64,000 nt of DNA from NCBI RefSeq assembly GCF_001006005.1, contig NZ_CP011254.1:1612001-1676000 (forward strand), given 5' to 3'. This document shows positions 28,488 through 37,561 of this stretch, piece by piece. The stretch comes from Serratia fonticola (GTDB taxonomy: Bacteria; Pseudomonadota; Gammaproteobacteria; Enterobacterales; Enterobacteriaceae). The notes below the pieces were generated by a model, which was not told the DNA's origin, searched no databases, and saw nothing but the letters and a program-made list of their open reading frames with translations. Position 1 is the first letter of the stretch; every line of letters begins with the position of its first letter. A program made the position numbers and the translations under genes.

Positions 28488-29713
28488 AGGCCATCAATGC
28501 CATGACGCTTGCATTTATTTTGGCAGCCATGGCAGTCTCAACCTCGTTGACCGACAGTACACTAAACCGCAATGCGTTTTATCTGGCGACGCTGATTGCC
28601 GCTATAACACTGCTTATCAGCCGACCACGTAATATACCCCGAGAAGTCATACTCATCGCCTCAGGAATCTTTGTTATTGGTCTTAGCCAGGCCTTGTGGC
28701 TCTGGCGTTTTCCCTCTTTTGGGCCACTCGAAGCCGATGAAGAATATTTGACCACTGCGTTGCGCCTGATAAGTGGATCGGTACTGATTTTCGCCATGGG
28801 TTCCCTACGCAACAGTTGGGGTTCTAAGACCGTCAGCCTAATCAAAGGTCTGATCGTTTTCGGCTTCTTTTACACCTCCGCGATGGGGTTGTATTACCAT
28901 GCCCAAGCCCCCGATCTGCGGTTGCAAATCAAAACTGTTTCCACTATGACAGCCTATATTTACGTGTTGCAGTCTTTGTTGACAATGTATGTAATTACAT
29001 CGCTCAACCTGCGTTATAAATCGCAGGCGATCTCGTTGGTCATTTTGGTGACGTTGTGGATCCTCATGCTGACCGAGACACGCTCCTCTCTCTTGTTCTA
29101 CCCAATAATTTTGCTGCTGGTATTTTGCCGCAGGCACCATTTCTCGATAAAAATGATAGCTATCTCGTGTGGTATTGTTGTACTAACTGCTGCTGCCTTC
29201 CATTTTTTTGAAAGCACAACCGATCGCCTGATCGGAACCGCTACCGAGCTTAACAACTACCAGAAAGGTGACGGAAATTCGTCCGTAGGATCGCGCATTA
29301 GTATGTGGAAAGCGGGGGTTGATGCTATCAAGCATTACCCGGCAGGCCAAAGTGCCGATACGCGCCTGATTGGCACTACCCGTTTTATCAACCAGCATGA
29401 AGGTGGCAATCCTGAGGCACTACGCAATCTGGTGTTCCATCTACACAATGATATGATTGAAGCCGGTTCGCTGCAGGGCATTGGTGGTATGGCGGCACTG
29501 TTACTATTTTTCACTCTGAGCCTATATGCCTGCCTAACAAGTGTTGCAGCCAGACCGATTTTGTTATTGGTTCTACTACCCACTTTTGTTATTGGATTGG
29601 TCGATACCTTGTTTATCGATCACCGGTATGTCACCAGTCTCACGCTGCTACTGGCCATCTACCTCTGCCTGCCACCTCCGGCCAATAAGAATACGTGTTC
29701 AAATGTGGAATAA
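28472..29713 (+). CDS. waaL: WaaL (RfaL)-like O-antigen ligase
   Basis: The 413-residue integral membrane protein has about ten to twelve hydrophobic segments and a large periplasmic loop before the C-terminal helices, the Wzy/WaaL architecture. The loop region contains GSRISMWKAGVDAIKHYP and the conserved-type histidine in VFHLHNDMIEAG. It would join undecaprenyl-linked O-antigen to the lipid A core on the periplasmic face. The sequence is AT-richer and divergent, as WaaL proteins usually are; context next to waaC supports it. Confidence 0.85.
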   Translation: MLRKIKAINAMTLAFILAAMAVSTSLTDSTLNRNAFYLATLIAAITLLISRPRNIPREVILIASGIFVIGLSQALWLWRFPSFGPLEADEEYLTTALRLISGSVLIFAMGSLRNSWGSKTVSLIKGLIVFGFFYTSAMGLYYHAQAPDLRLQIKTVSTMTAYIYVLQSLLTMYVITSLNLRYKSQAISLVILVTLWILMLTETRSSLLFYPIILLLVFCRRHHFSIKMIAISCGIVVLTAAAFHFFESTTDRLIGTATELNNYQKGDGNSSVGSRISMWKAGVDAIKHYPAGQSADTRLIGTTRFINQHEGGNPEALRNLVFHLHNDMIEAGSLQGIGGMAALLLFFTLSLYACLTSVAARPILLLVLLPTFVIGLVDTLFIDHRYVTSLTLLLAIYLCLPPPANKNTCSNVE

Positions 29714-29736
29714 CCGAATCTGAAAAAGGGGAATGA

Positions 29737-30753
29737 ATGGCTATTTTAGTGACCGGCGGCGCCGGATACATTGGTTCGCATACTGTACTTACCTTGCTGG
29801 AACGCAACGAAGAAGTTGTGGTGCTGGATAATCTGGTTAACGCCTCTGCGGTTTCACTGCAGCGCGTGGCCGAGATCACAGGAAAGCAGGCAACCTTTTA
29901 TCCCAATGACGTCATGGATCGAGCGGCACTGAAACACATTTTTGCCGAGCACAACATCACTTCGGTGATCCATTTTGCCGGCCTGAAGTCAGTGGGTGAA
30001 TCCTCCGTCAAACCGCTGGAATATTATCTGAACAACCTCAGCGGCACGCTGGTTCTGCTAGACGAAATGCGTCAGGCCGGGGTACACCAGTTTATTTTCA
30101 GTTCATCCGCAACAGTTTATGGCACGCCGGAGCAGGTACCGTTACGTGAAACTTCACGCATCGGTGGCACCACCAACCCTTATGGCACATCCAAATTGAT
30201 GGTAGAGCAGATCCTCCAGGACTTTGCCAAGGCCGAGCCAACGTTCTCGATCACTATCCTGCGTTATTTTAACCCGGTTGGGGCACATGAATCAGGTTTG
30301 ATCGGCGAAGACCCCAACGGGATCCCCAACAACCTGATGCCCTACGTGGCACAGGTCGCCATCGGCAAACTAGAAAAATTAGCCGTGTTTGGTGATGACT
30401 ACCCAACGCCCGACGGCACCGGTGTACGCGACTACATCCACGTCATGGATCTGGCTGAAGGTCACCTCAAAGCACTCGACCACATCACTGATAGCAAAGG
30501 AGTGGTAGTTTACAATCTGGGAACCGGGGTAGGTTATTCGGTACTGCAGATGCTGCATGCCTTTGAACAGGCCTCTGGTCGTCAGGTAGCTTATCAGGTG
30601 ACACCACGCCGCCCTGGTGATATTGCTGAATGCTGGGCGGATGCCTCACTGGCTGAAAAAAAGCTGGGTTGGAAAGCACAACGCGGCTTGGAAGAAATTA
30701 TGAGAGATGCGTGGAACTGGCAGAAAAATAACCCACAAGGTTACACACAGTAG
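29737..30753 (+). CDS. galE: GalE, UDP-glucose 4-epimerase
   Basis: The 338-residue short-chain dehydrogenase opens [18 protein letters not shown] (NAD-binding) and carries FSSSATVYG, the catalytic YGTSK, and the sugar-binding [13 protein letters not shown] and [12 protein letters not shown]. It interconverts UDP-glucose and UDP-galactose (and possibly the N-acetyl or uronic forms). Placed within the LPS cluster rather than in a gal operon, it probably supplies precursors for core or O-antigen. Whether it is the only galE of the strain cannot be seen here. Confidence 0.93.
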   Translation: MAILVTGGAGYIGSHTVLTLLERNEEVVVLDNLVNASAVSLQRVAEITGKQATFYPNDVMDRAALKHIFAEHNITSVIHFAGLKSVGESSVKPLEYYLNNLSGTLVLLDEMRQAGVHQFIFSSSATVYGTPEQVPLRETSRIGGTTNPYGTSKLMVEQILQDFAKAEPTFSITILRYFNPVGAHESGLIGEDPNGIPNNLMPYVAQVAIGKLEKLAVFGDDYPTPDGTGVRDYIHVMDLAEGHLKALDHITDSKGVVVYNLGTGVGYSVLQMLHAFEQASGRQVAYQVTPRRPGDIAECWADASLAEKKLGWKAQRGLEEIMRDAWNWQKNNPQGYTQ

Positions 30754-30769
30754 ATGCTGGGCTTAAAAG

Positions 30770-30797
30770 AGAGAGAGCGTGCATGCACGCTCTTTTG
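30770..30797. terminator. Bidirectional terminator between galE and the GT9 gene
   Basis: AGAGCGTGCATGCACGCTCT is a perfect 20-base palindrome followed by TTTT on the plus strand and a pyrimidine-rich run on the minus strand. It begins about 20 bases after the galE stop and separates two convergent genes. Confidence 0.85.
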
Positions 30798-30804
30798 TTA
30801 AGTG

Positions 30805-31896
30805 TCAGACAGCAAGCATACATATCACTCGGTCATAAACCTCAGCGACAGTAATAGCCTTCAACGGTGCTTCCCTATCGGTAATCCTCGGATCGCTTAA
30901 CGGCAAATAGATGTATTCATGCAAGTCACGATCCTGATAGGGCCCGCTGCGACGTGGATCTTCTGTGACAAACAGGCTTAATGTCGGCACGCGCATTGAA
31001 ATAGCCAAATGGAATGGCCCGGTATCGCCAGTCACCAATAAATCCATTGAAGCTATTACACCCAATAATTTCGGCAACGTGGTTTGCCCGACAAAGCTAG
31101 TGATCCTCCCCACACAAGCACCACTCACTCTTTGCATTAACGCAGCAGCCAATGGAATTTCCGGTTCTGAACCAATCAACACAATTTCAATCCTGTCGTC
31201 TTTGGCCAGTAATTTCTGCGCGAGTGCAGCATAGTACTCCGGTGGCCAACAACGTACCCGTGTTGAAGCCCCTAACTGGAACCCCACGCGTATCTTTCCT
31301 GCCTGCTTAGGGTGCCGTTCATAACTGCAAGGCAACGCCATTGCAGTATTATCAGTCTGTGCCCCCAGAGCCTCCACCAACTTCATTTTGCGCGCAATAA
31401 CGTGCTCATCAAAGAAATCCAATCCGAACGCCAGCCAGCGGGCCATTTTGCCAACAGGTTTAGCGTAGTTATCACGCACAATATATTGACACCCCGCCAT
31501 AGCGGCACTGACGATATCATAGGGCAAATGGGAGTGTAGCAAGACCGCCAACTGGGGTTTACGCTGTTTGGCCTGTTTCACCAAAGTGAGCATGTCATTG
31601 ACTTTGTTCCCCCAAAACAGCACATCATCATAGAAATCACGTGTGGTCAGCAAATGCTTATATTTCGGATGTGCCACCAAGGTAATCCGCGCCTGGGGAT
31701 AACGCTGACGAATGGCCCGAAGCGCCGGCGAGTTGAACATATAATCGCCAAGAGCCGTCGTAGAATAAACCAAAATGCTGTCAAACTCCTCCGTAGCCAA
31801 GGCTTGCTTTTTTTCTTGCGTGCTTTTTGCCCGGCGGAAAAACAAGCTGAGAATAAAATCACACAACCCTATTTTAAATTTCTTTTTCTCTCTCAT
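30805..31896 (-). CDS. GT9-family glycosyltransferase, heptosyltransferase-like
   Basis: The 363-residue protein has a basic N-terminal extension of about 40 residues, then the GT9 acceptor motif ILVYSTTALGDYMFNSPALRAI and the donor motif LLVTGDTGPFHLAISMRVP. These resemble WaaC/WaaF/WaaQ, but the protein is none of them. The published Serratia marcescens core carries extra D,D-heptose residues beyond the three inner-core heptoses, so an outer heptosyltransferase is a reasonable guess. It overlaps the upstream deacetylase gene by four bases, forming a two-gene unit opposite to the rest of the cluster. Confidence 0.8.
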   Translation of the reverse strand: MREKKKFKIGLCDFILSLFFRRAKSTQEKKQALATEEFDSILVYSTTALGDYMFNSPALRAIRQRYPQARITLVAHPKYKHLLTTRDFYDDVLFWGNKVNDMLTLVKQAKQRKPQLAVLLHSHLPYDIVSAAMAGCQYIVRDNYAKPVGKMARWLAFGLDFFDEHVIARKMKLVEALGAQTDNTAMALPCSYERHPKQAGKIRVGFQLGASTRVRCWPPEYYAALAQKLLAKDDRIEIVLIGSEPEIPLAAALMQRVSGACVGRITSFVGQTTLPKLLGVIASMDLLVTGDTGPFHLAISMRVPTLSLFVTEDPRRSGPYQDRDLHEYIYLPLSDPRITDREAPLKAITVAEVYDRVICMLAV

Positions 31897-32855
31897 TTTA
31901 TATTGATTTTATCCTGATAATATTCAGCCAGAGTTTTACCTACGGTCAGGCTGTGCAGCCAATCAAACAGTTGCTCCAACTCACGGTATAACCCCTCAAT
32001 ATCTTGTTGCGTCTTAAATGTTGGACTGCCTCCCGGCATAAACTCGGAGGAGTGCAGCATAAATTCGACGTAATCGTGCCCCTGTGCCAGAGAGCGTTCG
32101 ACCACCAGCTTCATCTTGTCCAGATTGTTACCGGAGGGACGCAGCCAATGCACCGAGGGAGAACGCTTTTTACCCCTCAGGCTGTCATAGCCCTGCTTCA
32201 CCGCATTCATCAGCGCCGAATGTTTATACTGAATGCTCATTGGCACTTCCAACAGCGTGGAATTACCGGGTTGGGCGATATTGGCCGGATCGATAAAATA
32301 GGCCTGCGAGGGGAAATGGCGATAGTCGGTCCCGCCGTTGCCCTGCGGATTGCCGGGCGAATATTGCCAGTTAACGCGCGGAGTGACGGAACAATCGACC
32401 TGATAGCCATATTCCAGCAGCAATGAGGCATAAAACTCATTAAACGCCCAGCGCCCGGCACGGTGGCTGAGCATCTTGGTCTGGAAGGTATCTTCCAGCA
32501 GCTTGGTCATATGATCGACCTTGGCGCGAATTTGGTCGGCCGGGTATTCGATCAGATAGGGTTTATGTCGCCAGTCATCATCGGTGAGCGGCGTCAGCGG
32601 TGGGCTGTTCCAGGCGTGCAGGTGCATTCCCACTTCGCCGGTGCCGCGTGCTATCACGTCGCGGGCAAATTCAACGTACTGTGTATCCACCGCCATTTCA
32701 TAGTTGGTCAGATAAACCGGCTTGCAGGCATATTTTTCACACAGCGCCTGAAAGCGCGGCAAAAAACGCGTGTTCTCGGTCGAAATGCGGTCGTGGTTTT
32801 GCCACAGATTATCGCCTTCGGTATCAATCGTGATAAGAAACGCCGGTTTAGTCAT
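31893..32855 (-). CDS. NodB-type polysaccharide deacetylase-family protein in the LPS core cluster
   Basis: The 320-residue protein opens KPAFLITIDTEGDNLW, with the catalytic and metal aspartate in TIDTEGD, the metal-binding EVGMHLHAWNSPP and a later SHRAGRW motif, all typical of metal-dependent carbohydrate deacetylases. No signal peptide is present, so it acts in the cytoplasm. It resembles WabN-type enzymes that deacetylate the core GlcNAc residue to glucosamine in Klebsiella, and the Serratia core contains GlcN. I infer that role from family and context. It is the first gene of a minus-strand pair. Confidence 0.78.
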   Translation of the reverse strand: MTKPAFLITIDTEGDNLWQNHDRISTENTRFLPRFQALCEKYACKPVYLTNYEMAVDTQYVEFARDVIARGTGEVGMHLHAWNSPPLTPLTDDDWRHKPYLIEYPADQIRAKVDHMTKLLEDTFQTKMLSHRAGRWAFNEFYASLLLEYGYQVDCSVTPRVNWQYSPGNPQGNGGTDYRHFPSQAYFIDPANIAQPGNSTLLEVPMSIQYKHSALMNAVKQGYDSLRGKKRSPSVHWLRPSGNNLDKMKLVVERSLAQGHDYVEFMLHSSEFMPGGSPTFKTQQDIEGLYRELEQLFDWLHSLTVGKTLAEYYQDKINIK

Positions 32856-33070
32856 ACATTGGGAACCTGATAGTCACAGATTTACATTATGTTACGCAGC
32901 CCCATTCCTCAGGGCAAACGACTTTATCGCCTCGTTTGGACAACATTGAGCCGTAATTGTCACCCTATGCCACTATTTTTTTCTGCACAGGCAAGAAAAC
33001 CGAGCAACAGTAGCCACATGCAGTCGGGTCATTTAGAATCAAAGATTGGTTTCCCTGAAAGCGACTGACT

Positions 33071-34150
33071 ATGAACGACGCGCCAGCCCCTGTTTCTGCC
33101 ACGCCCATACAGCGTATTCTGATCGTCAAGCTGCGCCATCATGGCGATATGCTGCTGACCACTCCGGTCATCAATACGCTGCGGCAGAGCTATCCCGATG
33201 CTCAAATCGACATCCTGCTGTACAAAGAAACGCAGGAGATGTTGGCGAGCAACCCGGCGCTGTCACAAATCTTTGTCATCGATCGCCAGTGGAAAAAACA
33301 GGGCACCAAGGCACACTTGGGCCACGAACTGCATCTGATCCGTCAGTTGCAGGCACAACGCTACGATCTGGTGGTCAACCTGGCCGATCAGTGGCGCAGC
33401 GCGTTGATTACTCGCCTCACCGGTGCGCGCATTCGTCTGGGGTTCGATTTCCCCAAGCGCCGTGGCTTCCTGTGGCGCTATTGCCACACTCAGTTGGTGC
33501 CGGTAGCCGGGCACGAGCATCTGCATACCGTTGAACAAAACCTCTCGCTGCTGCAACCGCTGGGTTTACCTGAGCAAAACCAGCAGGTCACCATGAGCTA
33601 CAGCCCACAAGATTGGCAGGCCAGCCACCAGCTTTTGCAACAAAATGGCGTCACCGGTAGCTATATCGTGGTACAACCCACTTCGCGCTGGTTCTTTAAA
33701 TGCTGGAGCGAAGAAAAAATGGCGGCCACCATCAGCGCATTGCAGGCCGAAGGGCACCAGTTGGTGATCACCTCAGGGCCAGATGCCAAAGAGCAGGACA
33801 TGGTGGCGCAAATACTGAAACAGTGCCCACAACAAGGGGTGGTTTCTCTGGCCGGGCAGTTGACCCTACGTCAGCTGGCGGCGTTGATCGACCATGCCAA
33901 ACTGTTTATCGGGGTAGATTCAGTCCCCATGCATATGGCGGCGGCATTACAGACGCCCTGCGTGGCGCTGTTCGGGCCATCCAAGCTGGTATTCTGGCGC
34001 CCCTGGCAGGTTATCGGCCAGGTGATTTGGGCCGGGGACTACGGCAGCCTGCCGGACCCGGATGCCATCAATACCGGCACCGATGAGCGCTACCTGGACC
34101 TTATTCCTACAGACGTGGTGATTGCAGCCGCGCGGAGCACGCTTGCATGA
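33071..34150 (+). CDS. waaQ: WaaQ (RfaQ), LPS heptosyltransferase III
   Basis: The 359-residue GT9 transferase opens IQRILIVKLRHHGDMLLTTP, has the characteristic GFDFPKRRGFLWRYCHTQ segment and the donor motif LFIGVDSVPMHMAAAL. It adds the side-branch heptose III to heptose II. It starts a three-gene plus-strand operon (waaQ, a wabG-type gene and a GT4 gene) joined by four-base overlaps. The 215-bp region upstream, divergent from the deacetylase gene, must hold the promoter; no convincing JUMPstart element was found. Confidence 0.93.
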   Translation: MNDAPAPVSATPIQRILIVKLRHHGDMLLTTPVINTLRQSYPDAQIDILLYKETQEMLASNPALSQIFVIDRQWKKQGTKAHLGHELHLIRQLQAQRYDLVVNLADQWRSALITRLTGARIRLGFDFPKRRGFLWRYCHTQLVPVAGHEHLHTVEQNLSLLQPLGLPEQNQQVTMSYSPQDWQASHQLLQQNGVTGSYIVVQPTSRWFFKCWSEEKMAATISALQAEGHQLVITSGPDAKEQDMVAQILKQCPQQGVVSLAGQLTLRQLAALIDHAKLFIGVDSVPMHMAAALQTPCVALFGPSKLVFWRPWQVIGQVIWAGDYGSLPDPDAINTGTDERYLDLIPTDVVIAAARSTLA

Positions 34151-35277
34151 AAGCATTTCGCCTGGCGATTGTCCGCCAAAAATACCGCCCGGACGGCGGG
34201 GCAGAACGTTTCGTTTCCCGTGCCCTGGAGGCGCTGGAACAACAAGATCTGGATCTGAACGTCATCACCCGCGAATGGCAGGGGGACGTTAACCCGAACT
34301 GGCACATCCACCTGTGCAACCCGATGAAGTTCGGGCGCATCAGCCGCGAACGCGGTTTTGCCGAAGCAGCTCGAGCCCTGTGGCAGAAAGAGAGCTTCGA
34401 TCTGGTACAAAGCCATGAACGCATCCCCGGCTGTGATATCTATCGCGCCGGTGACGGCGTCCATCGCCGCTGGCTGCTGCAACGGGCACGCCTGTTGCCG
34501 GAGTGGCGGCGCAAATGGCTGTTCTCCAACCGCTATCACCGCTATGTGATGTGTGCCGAACGCGCCATGTATGCCGCGCCAGAGCTGAAAGCGGTGATCT
34601 GCAACGCCGAGATGATCAAACGGGAAATCATCGCCGATTTCGGCGTGCCGGCCGATAAAATCACGGTGATCTACAATGCCATCGACAATCAGAAATTTTT
34701 ACCGGCGAATGAGCAACAGCGGCAGCAATTGCGGGCGCAATATCAGCTCCCGCAGCAGGCGCACTGCCTGATCTTTGTCGGTTCGGGCTTTGAACGTAAA
34801 GGGCTGGCAGCCGCAATTCGCGCCGTAGCCGCCACCGACAGCTACCTGTTGGTAGTGGGTAAAGATAAAGCAGAAAAGCGTTACCGCTCACTGGCGCAAA
34901 AGCTGGGTTGTGGCGATCGGGTGCGTTTCATGGGCGTGCAGAAACAGACGTTGCCGTTCTATCAGGCCGCCGACGCCCTGTTGCTGCCAACCTTGTACGA
35001 TCCGTTCCCCAATGTGATTTTGGAAGCCATGTCATGCGGACTCCCGGTGATCACCAGCACCACTTGCGGTGGCGCTGAGTTCATCACTCCTGGGCAAAAC
35101 GGCTTTGTCTGTGATGCGCTGGACGTCAGTGCCCTCACCGATGCTATCGTTGCACTGCCACGGCAAGCCTTGGGTTCGAGCATGGGAGAGGCGGCGCGCC
35201 GATATATTTTACCTCACACTCCAGCCCATCTGTCTCAACAATTGATCGATCTCTACCAGAGGTTACTGCCGGAATGA
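34147..35277 (+). CDS. wabG: WabG/WaaG-type LPS core glycosyltransferase
   Basis: The 376-residue GT4 protein opens RLAIVRQKYRPDGGAERFVS and contains SHERIPGCDIYRAGDGVHRR, CNAEMIKREI, FVGSGFERKGLAA and the donor-site LPTLYDPFPNVILEAMSCG. It is homologous to E. coli WaaG. In Klebsiella and Serratia the equivalent enzyme, WabG, transfers galacturonic acid to heptose II, and the sequence resembles that group more than the glucose-adding WaaG. The choice between the two is made from memory of the family and needs a tree. Confidence 0.8.
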   Translation: MKAFRLAIVRQKYRPDGGAERFVSRALEALEQQDLDLNVITREWQGDVNPNWHIHLCNPMKFGRISRERGFAEAARALWQKESFDLVQSHERIPGCDIYRAGDGVHRRWLLQRARLLPEWRRKWLFSNRYHRYVMCAERAMYAAPELKAVICNAEMIKREIIADFGVPADKITVIYNAIDNQKFLPANEQQRQQLRAQYQLPQQAHCLIFVGSGFERKGLAAAIRAVAATDSYLLVVGKDKAEKRYRSLAQKLGCGDRVRFMGVQKQTLPFYQAADALLLPTLYDPFPNVILEAMSCGLPVITSTTCGGAEFITPGQNGFVCDALDVSALTDAIVALPRQALGSSMGEAARRYILPHTPAHLSQQLIDLYQRLLPE

Positions 35278-36371
35278 AACAACACATCCTGTTCATTATC
35301 GACGGCCTGCCCGGCGGTGGTGCAGAAAACGTCACATTAGCGCTGGCCAAAGGGATTAGCAAACGTGGCTATCACGTAACGCTATTCTCCTTAAGCAAAC
35401 GGCGAGATTATGAAATTCCAGTCGGGATCGACTATGTTGTTGATCATGATAATAATCAGGGACCACTGCGTAAGTTTACTGAGTTGAGCCGGCGCGCCGC
35501 TTCGCTTGACCAGCAGTTATCTATCCTATTTACCAAGGCGGGCCTCCCTATTTTGGTCATCTCCAACTTGCATAAAACCGATCGCATTGTGGTGCGATCT
35601 AAAATGCTGCAGTCGTGCAATGTGTGGCATTGCGTCCATGGCATGCTCTCGCGCTCTTATTTGGGTAACAAGACAGGTCTGCGTCGTTTCATAAAACAGC
35701 GGAAAATGCAACGGGTGTACAAAAACCGTCAAATAATAGCTGTCTCAGATGCGGTAGGTAGCGATTTGGTGCGGAAACTTGGGATTAAGCCTGCACAACT
35801 GGTCACCATTTATAACCCGTTCGATATTTCTGAAATCGTGCAGCACGCCAATAAAGATAATCCGTTTGCAGGTGAAGATTATATACTGCACGTAGGACGT
35901 TTCCATCAAGTGAAACGCCACGATCGCTTGCTAGAAGCCTTTGCCATCGCCAAACTCCCCTGCAAGCTGGTGCTAGTCGGCCAAGGGGAGGAAGAGATTA
36001 AGATGGCGATCCAGCAAAAAATTACCACGCTAAATCTCCAAGACAAGGTAATCCTGGCAGGGTTCTACCAGAACCCATTGCCAATCATCAAAGAGGCACG
36101 CATAGTTGCTCTCAGTTCTGATAGTGAAGGTTTGCCCACGGTGTTGATTGAAGCTTTGATCTGCCACACCCCAATCGTCAGTACACGTTGCCCAGGCGGC
36201 GTAGCCGAAATTATGACAGGGGAATTGGCGGCCTATATGGCTGAAATGAACCCTGACTCTTTGGCAGAAAAATTACGACTTGCATGGAACAAGCCACCGA
36301 TTATTACTGCAGAAACGTACCGTAAATTCGATAGAGATAATATTTTAGATAAATATATTTCACTTATTTAA
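35274..36371 (+). CDS. GT4-family LPS core glycosyltransferase (WabH-like position)
   Basis: The 365-residue protein opens ILFIIDGLPGGGAENVTLAL, with a central ILHVGRFHQVKRHDRLLEAF and the donor site ALSSDSEGLPTVLIEALI, giving an intact EX7E-type motif. It overlaps the wabG-type gene by four bases. By position it matches WabH, which adds GlcNAc to galacturonic acid in Klebsiella; the deacetylase at 31893-32855 would then act on its product. Substrate assignment is inference. The codon use is more AT-rich than in wabG. Confidence 0.8.
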   Translation: MKQHILFIIDGLPGGGAENVTLALAKGISKRGYHVTLFSLSKRRDYEIPVGIDYVVDHDNNQGPLRKFTELSRRAASLDQQLSILFTKAGLPILVISNLHKTDRIVVRSKMLQSCNVWHCVHGMLSRSYLGNKTGLRRFIKQRKMQRVYKNRQIIAVSDAVGSDLVRKLGIKPAQLVTIYNPFDISEIVQHANKDNPFAGEDYILHVGRFHQVKRHDRLLEAFAIAKLPCKLVLVGQGEEEIKMAIQQKITTLNLQDKVILAGFYQNPLPIIKEARIVALSSDSEGLPTVLIEALICHTPIVSTRCPGGVAEIMTGELAAYMAEMNPDSLAEKLRLAWNKPPIITAETYRKFDRDNILDKYISLI

Positions 36372-36388
36372 TAATAAAAATCAGTAAC

Positions 36389-36411
36389 CTGCCGACATGA
36401 TATGTCGGCAG
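36389..36411. terminator. Stem-loop between convergent glycosyltransferase genes
   Basis: CTGCCGACAT and ATGTCGGCAG form a perfect ten-base-pair stem with a GAT loop, 18 bases after the GT4 stop and 11 before the end of the opposite gene. Flanks are A/T-rich on both sides without a clean T-run, so it is probably a bidirectional terminator of moderate strength. Confidence 0.7.
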
Positions 36412-36421
36412 ACAAATAATA

Positions 36422-37438
36422 TTACCGGTCCAATATTTTTATTTTTTCCCATACATCATCAACCGAGACATCAATACAGTCGCCACTCGTTGTCTGCAAT
36501 ATATGGTACTTTCCAGACCACGGATGCCAAAGCTCCTGATTGGTATCGCCAAAGAATACCACCATGCTTTTATTCAGTGCCGCGGCCAGATGCATCTGGC
36601 CACCGTCGCTGCACAGCACCCTGTCGCATAGCTCGAAACCGGCCAACAGTTCGCGTACCGATGCCGTTGGGTAAAGCGCTACTCTTTCATTCTGGCAGCC
36701 AGCCAATAGCTGCTCCGCTCGCTTTTGATCGCCGATATCATCAGGCGTCAGCGTCCCCTGCGGTGACCAGAAGATCAGCACGCCGGTGGTAGGATCGGCA
36801 ACCAGACGGTTGATGATTTCGGCATAGCGCTCAATGGGCCAGCGCCGTTTCGGGCTGCGGCTGCTGATATGCACGGCAAACACCCGCTCAACCGGGGGCA
36901 ACAGGCTCTGCAAACGTTGCTGCGCTTGCTGCTGTTCTTCCGCAGTGAGGAAAACCTTCACCGGAGGAATGGCAATGGAGCGATCGGTGATGGCGGACAG
37001 GTAGCTGAACGTGTGTTCCACCTGATGCTTGCCGTGAAAATCTGCCGCGCGGAAAGGGTGATGAATTTCACTGGAACCAAGATCTGCGCCGATAATATTT
37101 TTAACCCCGGCCATTTTTGCCAAACGCAGGCTATATTTGCACGGCACCGGGTTAGCCAGAATAGCCGCATCAAACTTTATTTTTCTCAGCTGTAAAAATA
37201 TCATCAGCCGCTCAAAATATACCCCAAGGGTGGTCTCATTCTTGGCCTTGTGTTTGGCCTTCTTATAAACAAACACCTTGGTGAGATGCGGGTTATTTTT
37301 CACCACATCCTGGCTGACTTTATTGATAAGCAGATAGAGGTTGGCGTCAGGGTAAGCGGTTTTCACCCCTTCAATCAGCGGGGTGGTACACACGAGATCG
37401 CCAATATTGTCGCGGCGGATAATTAAAATATTCTTCAT
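36422..37438 (-). CDS. GT9-family heptosyltransferase-like LPS core protein
   Basis: The 338-residue protein opens MKNILIIRRDNIGDLVCTTP, with AVHISSRSPKRRWPIERYAE and the donor motif VLCSDGGQMHLAAALNKS, all GT9 hallmarks. A longer start 13 codons upstream was rejected because the conserved fold begins at MKNIL. It is the fifth GT9 gene in the window, beyond WaaF, WaaC, WaaQ and the gene at 30805. It may add one of the outer D,D-heptoses reported for the Serratia core; that is inference. It lies alone on the minus strand, divergent from waaA. Confidence 0.8.
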   Translation of the reverse strand: MKNILIIRRDNIGDLVCTTPLIEGVKTAYPDANLYLLINKVSQDVVKNNPHLTKVFVYKKAKHKAKNETTLGVYFERLMIFLQLRKIKFDAAILANPVPCKYSLRLAKMAGVKNIIGADLGSSEIHHPFRAADFHGKHQVEHTFSYLSAITDRSIAIPPVKVFLTAEEQQQAQQRLQSLLPPVERVFAVHISSRSPKRRWPIERYAEIINRLVADPTTGVLIFWSPQGTLTPDDIGDQKRAEQLLAGCQNERVALYPTASVRELLAGFELCDRVLCSDGGQMHLAAALNKSMVVFFGDTNQELWHPWSGKYHILQTTSGDCIDVSVDDVWEKIKILDR

Positions 37439-37561
37439 TACAAACCTATCGGCGACATCTCTCGCCTGTTGTCCCAACCTGACACCGAGCCACCAAGTTA
37501 GCGCCTTTCCCTTCCGGTTATGGTACTATTCTGGATAACCCATATAAATGAAATTGATAGA

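Noticed and set aside
32870..33070. Possible JUMPstart/ops element upstream of waaQ
   Set aside because: Only a loose resemblance (CAACAGTAGCCACATG) to the end of the consensus; the GGCGGTAG ops core is missing.
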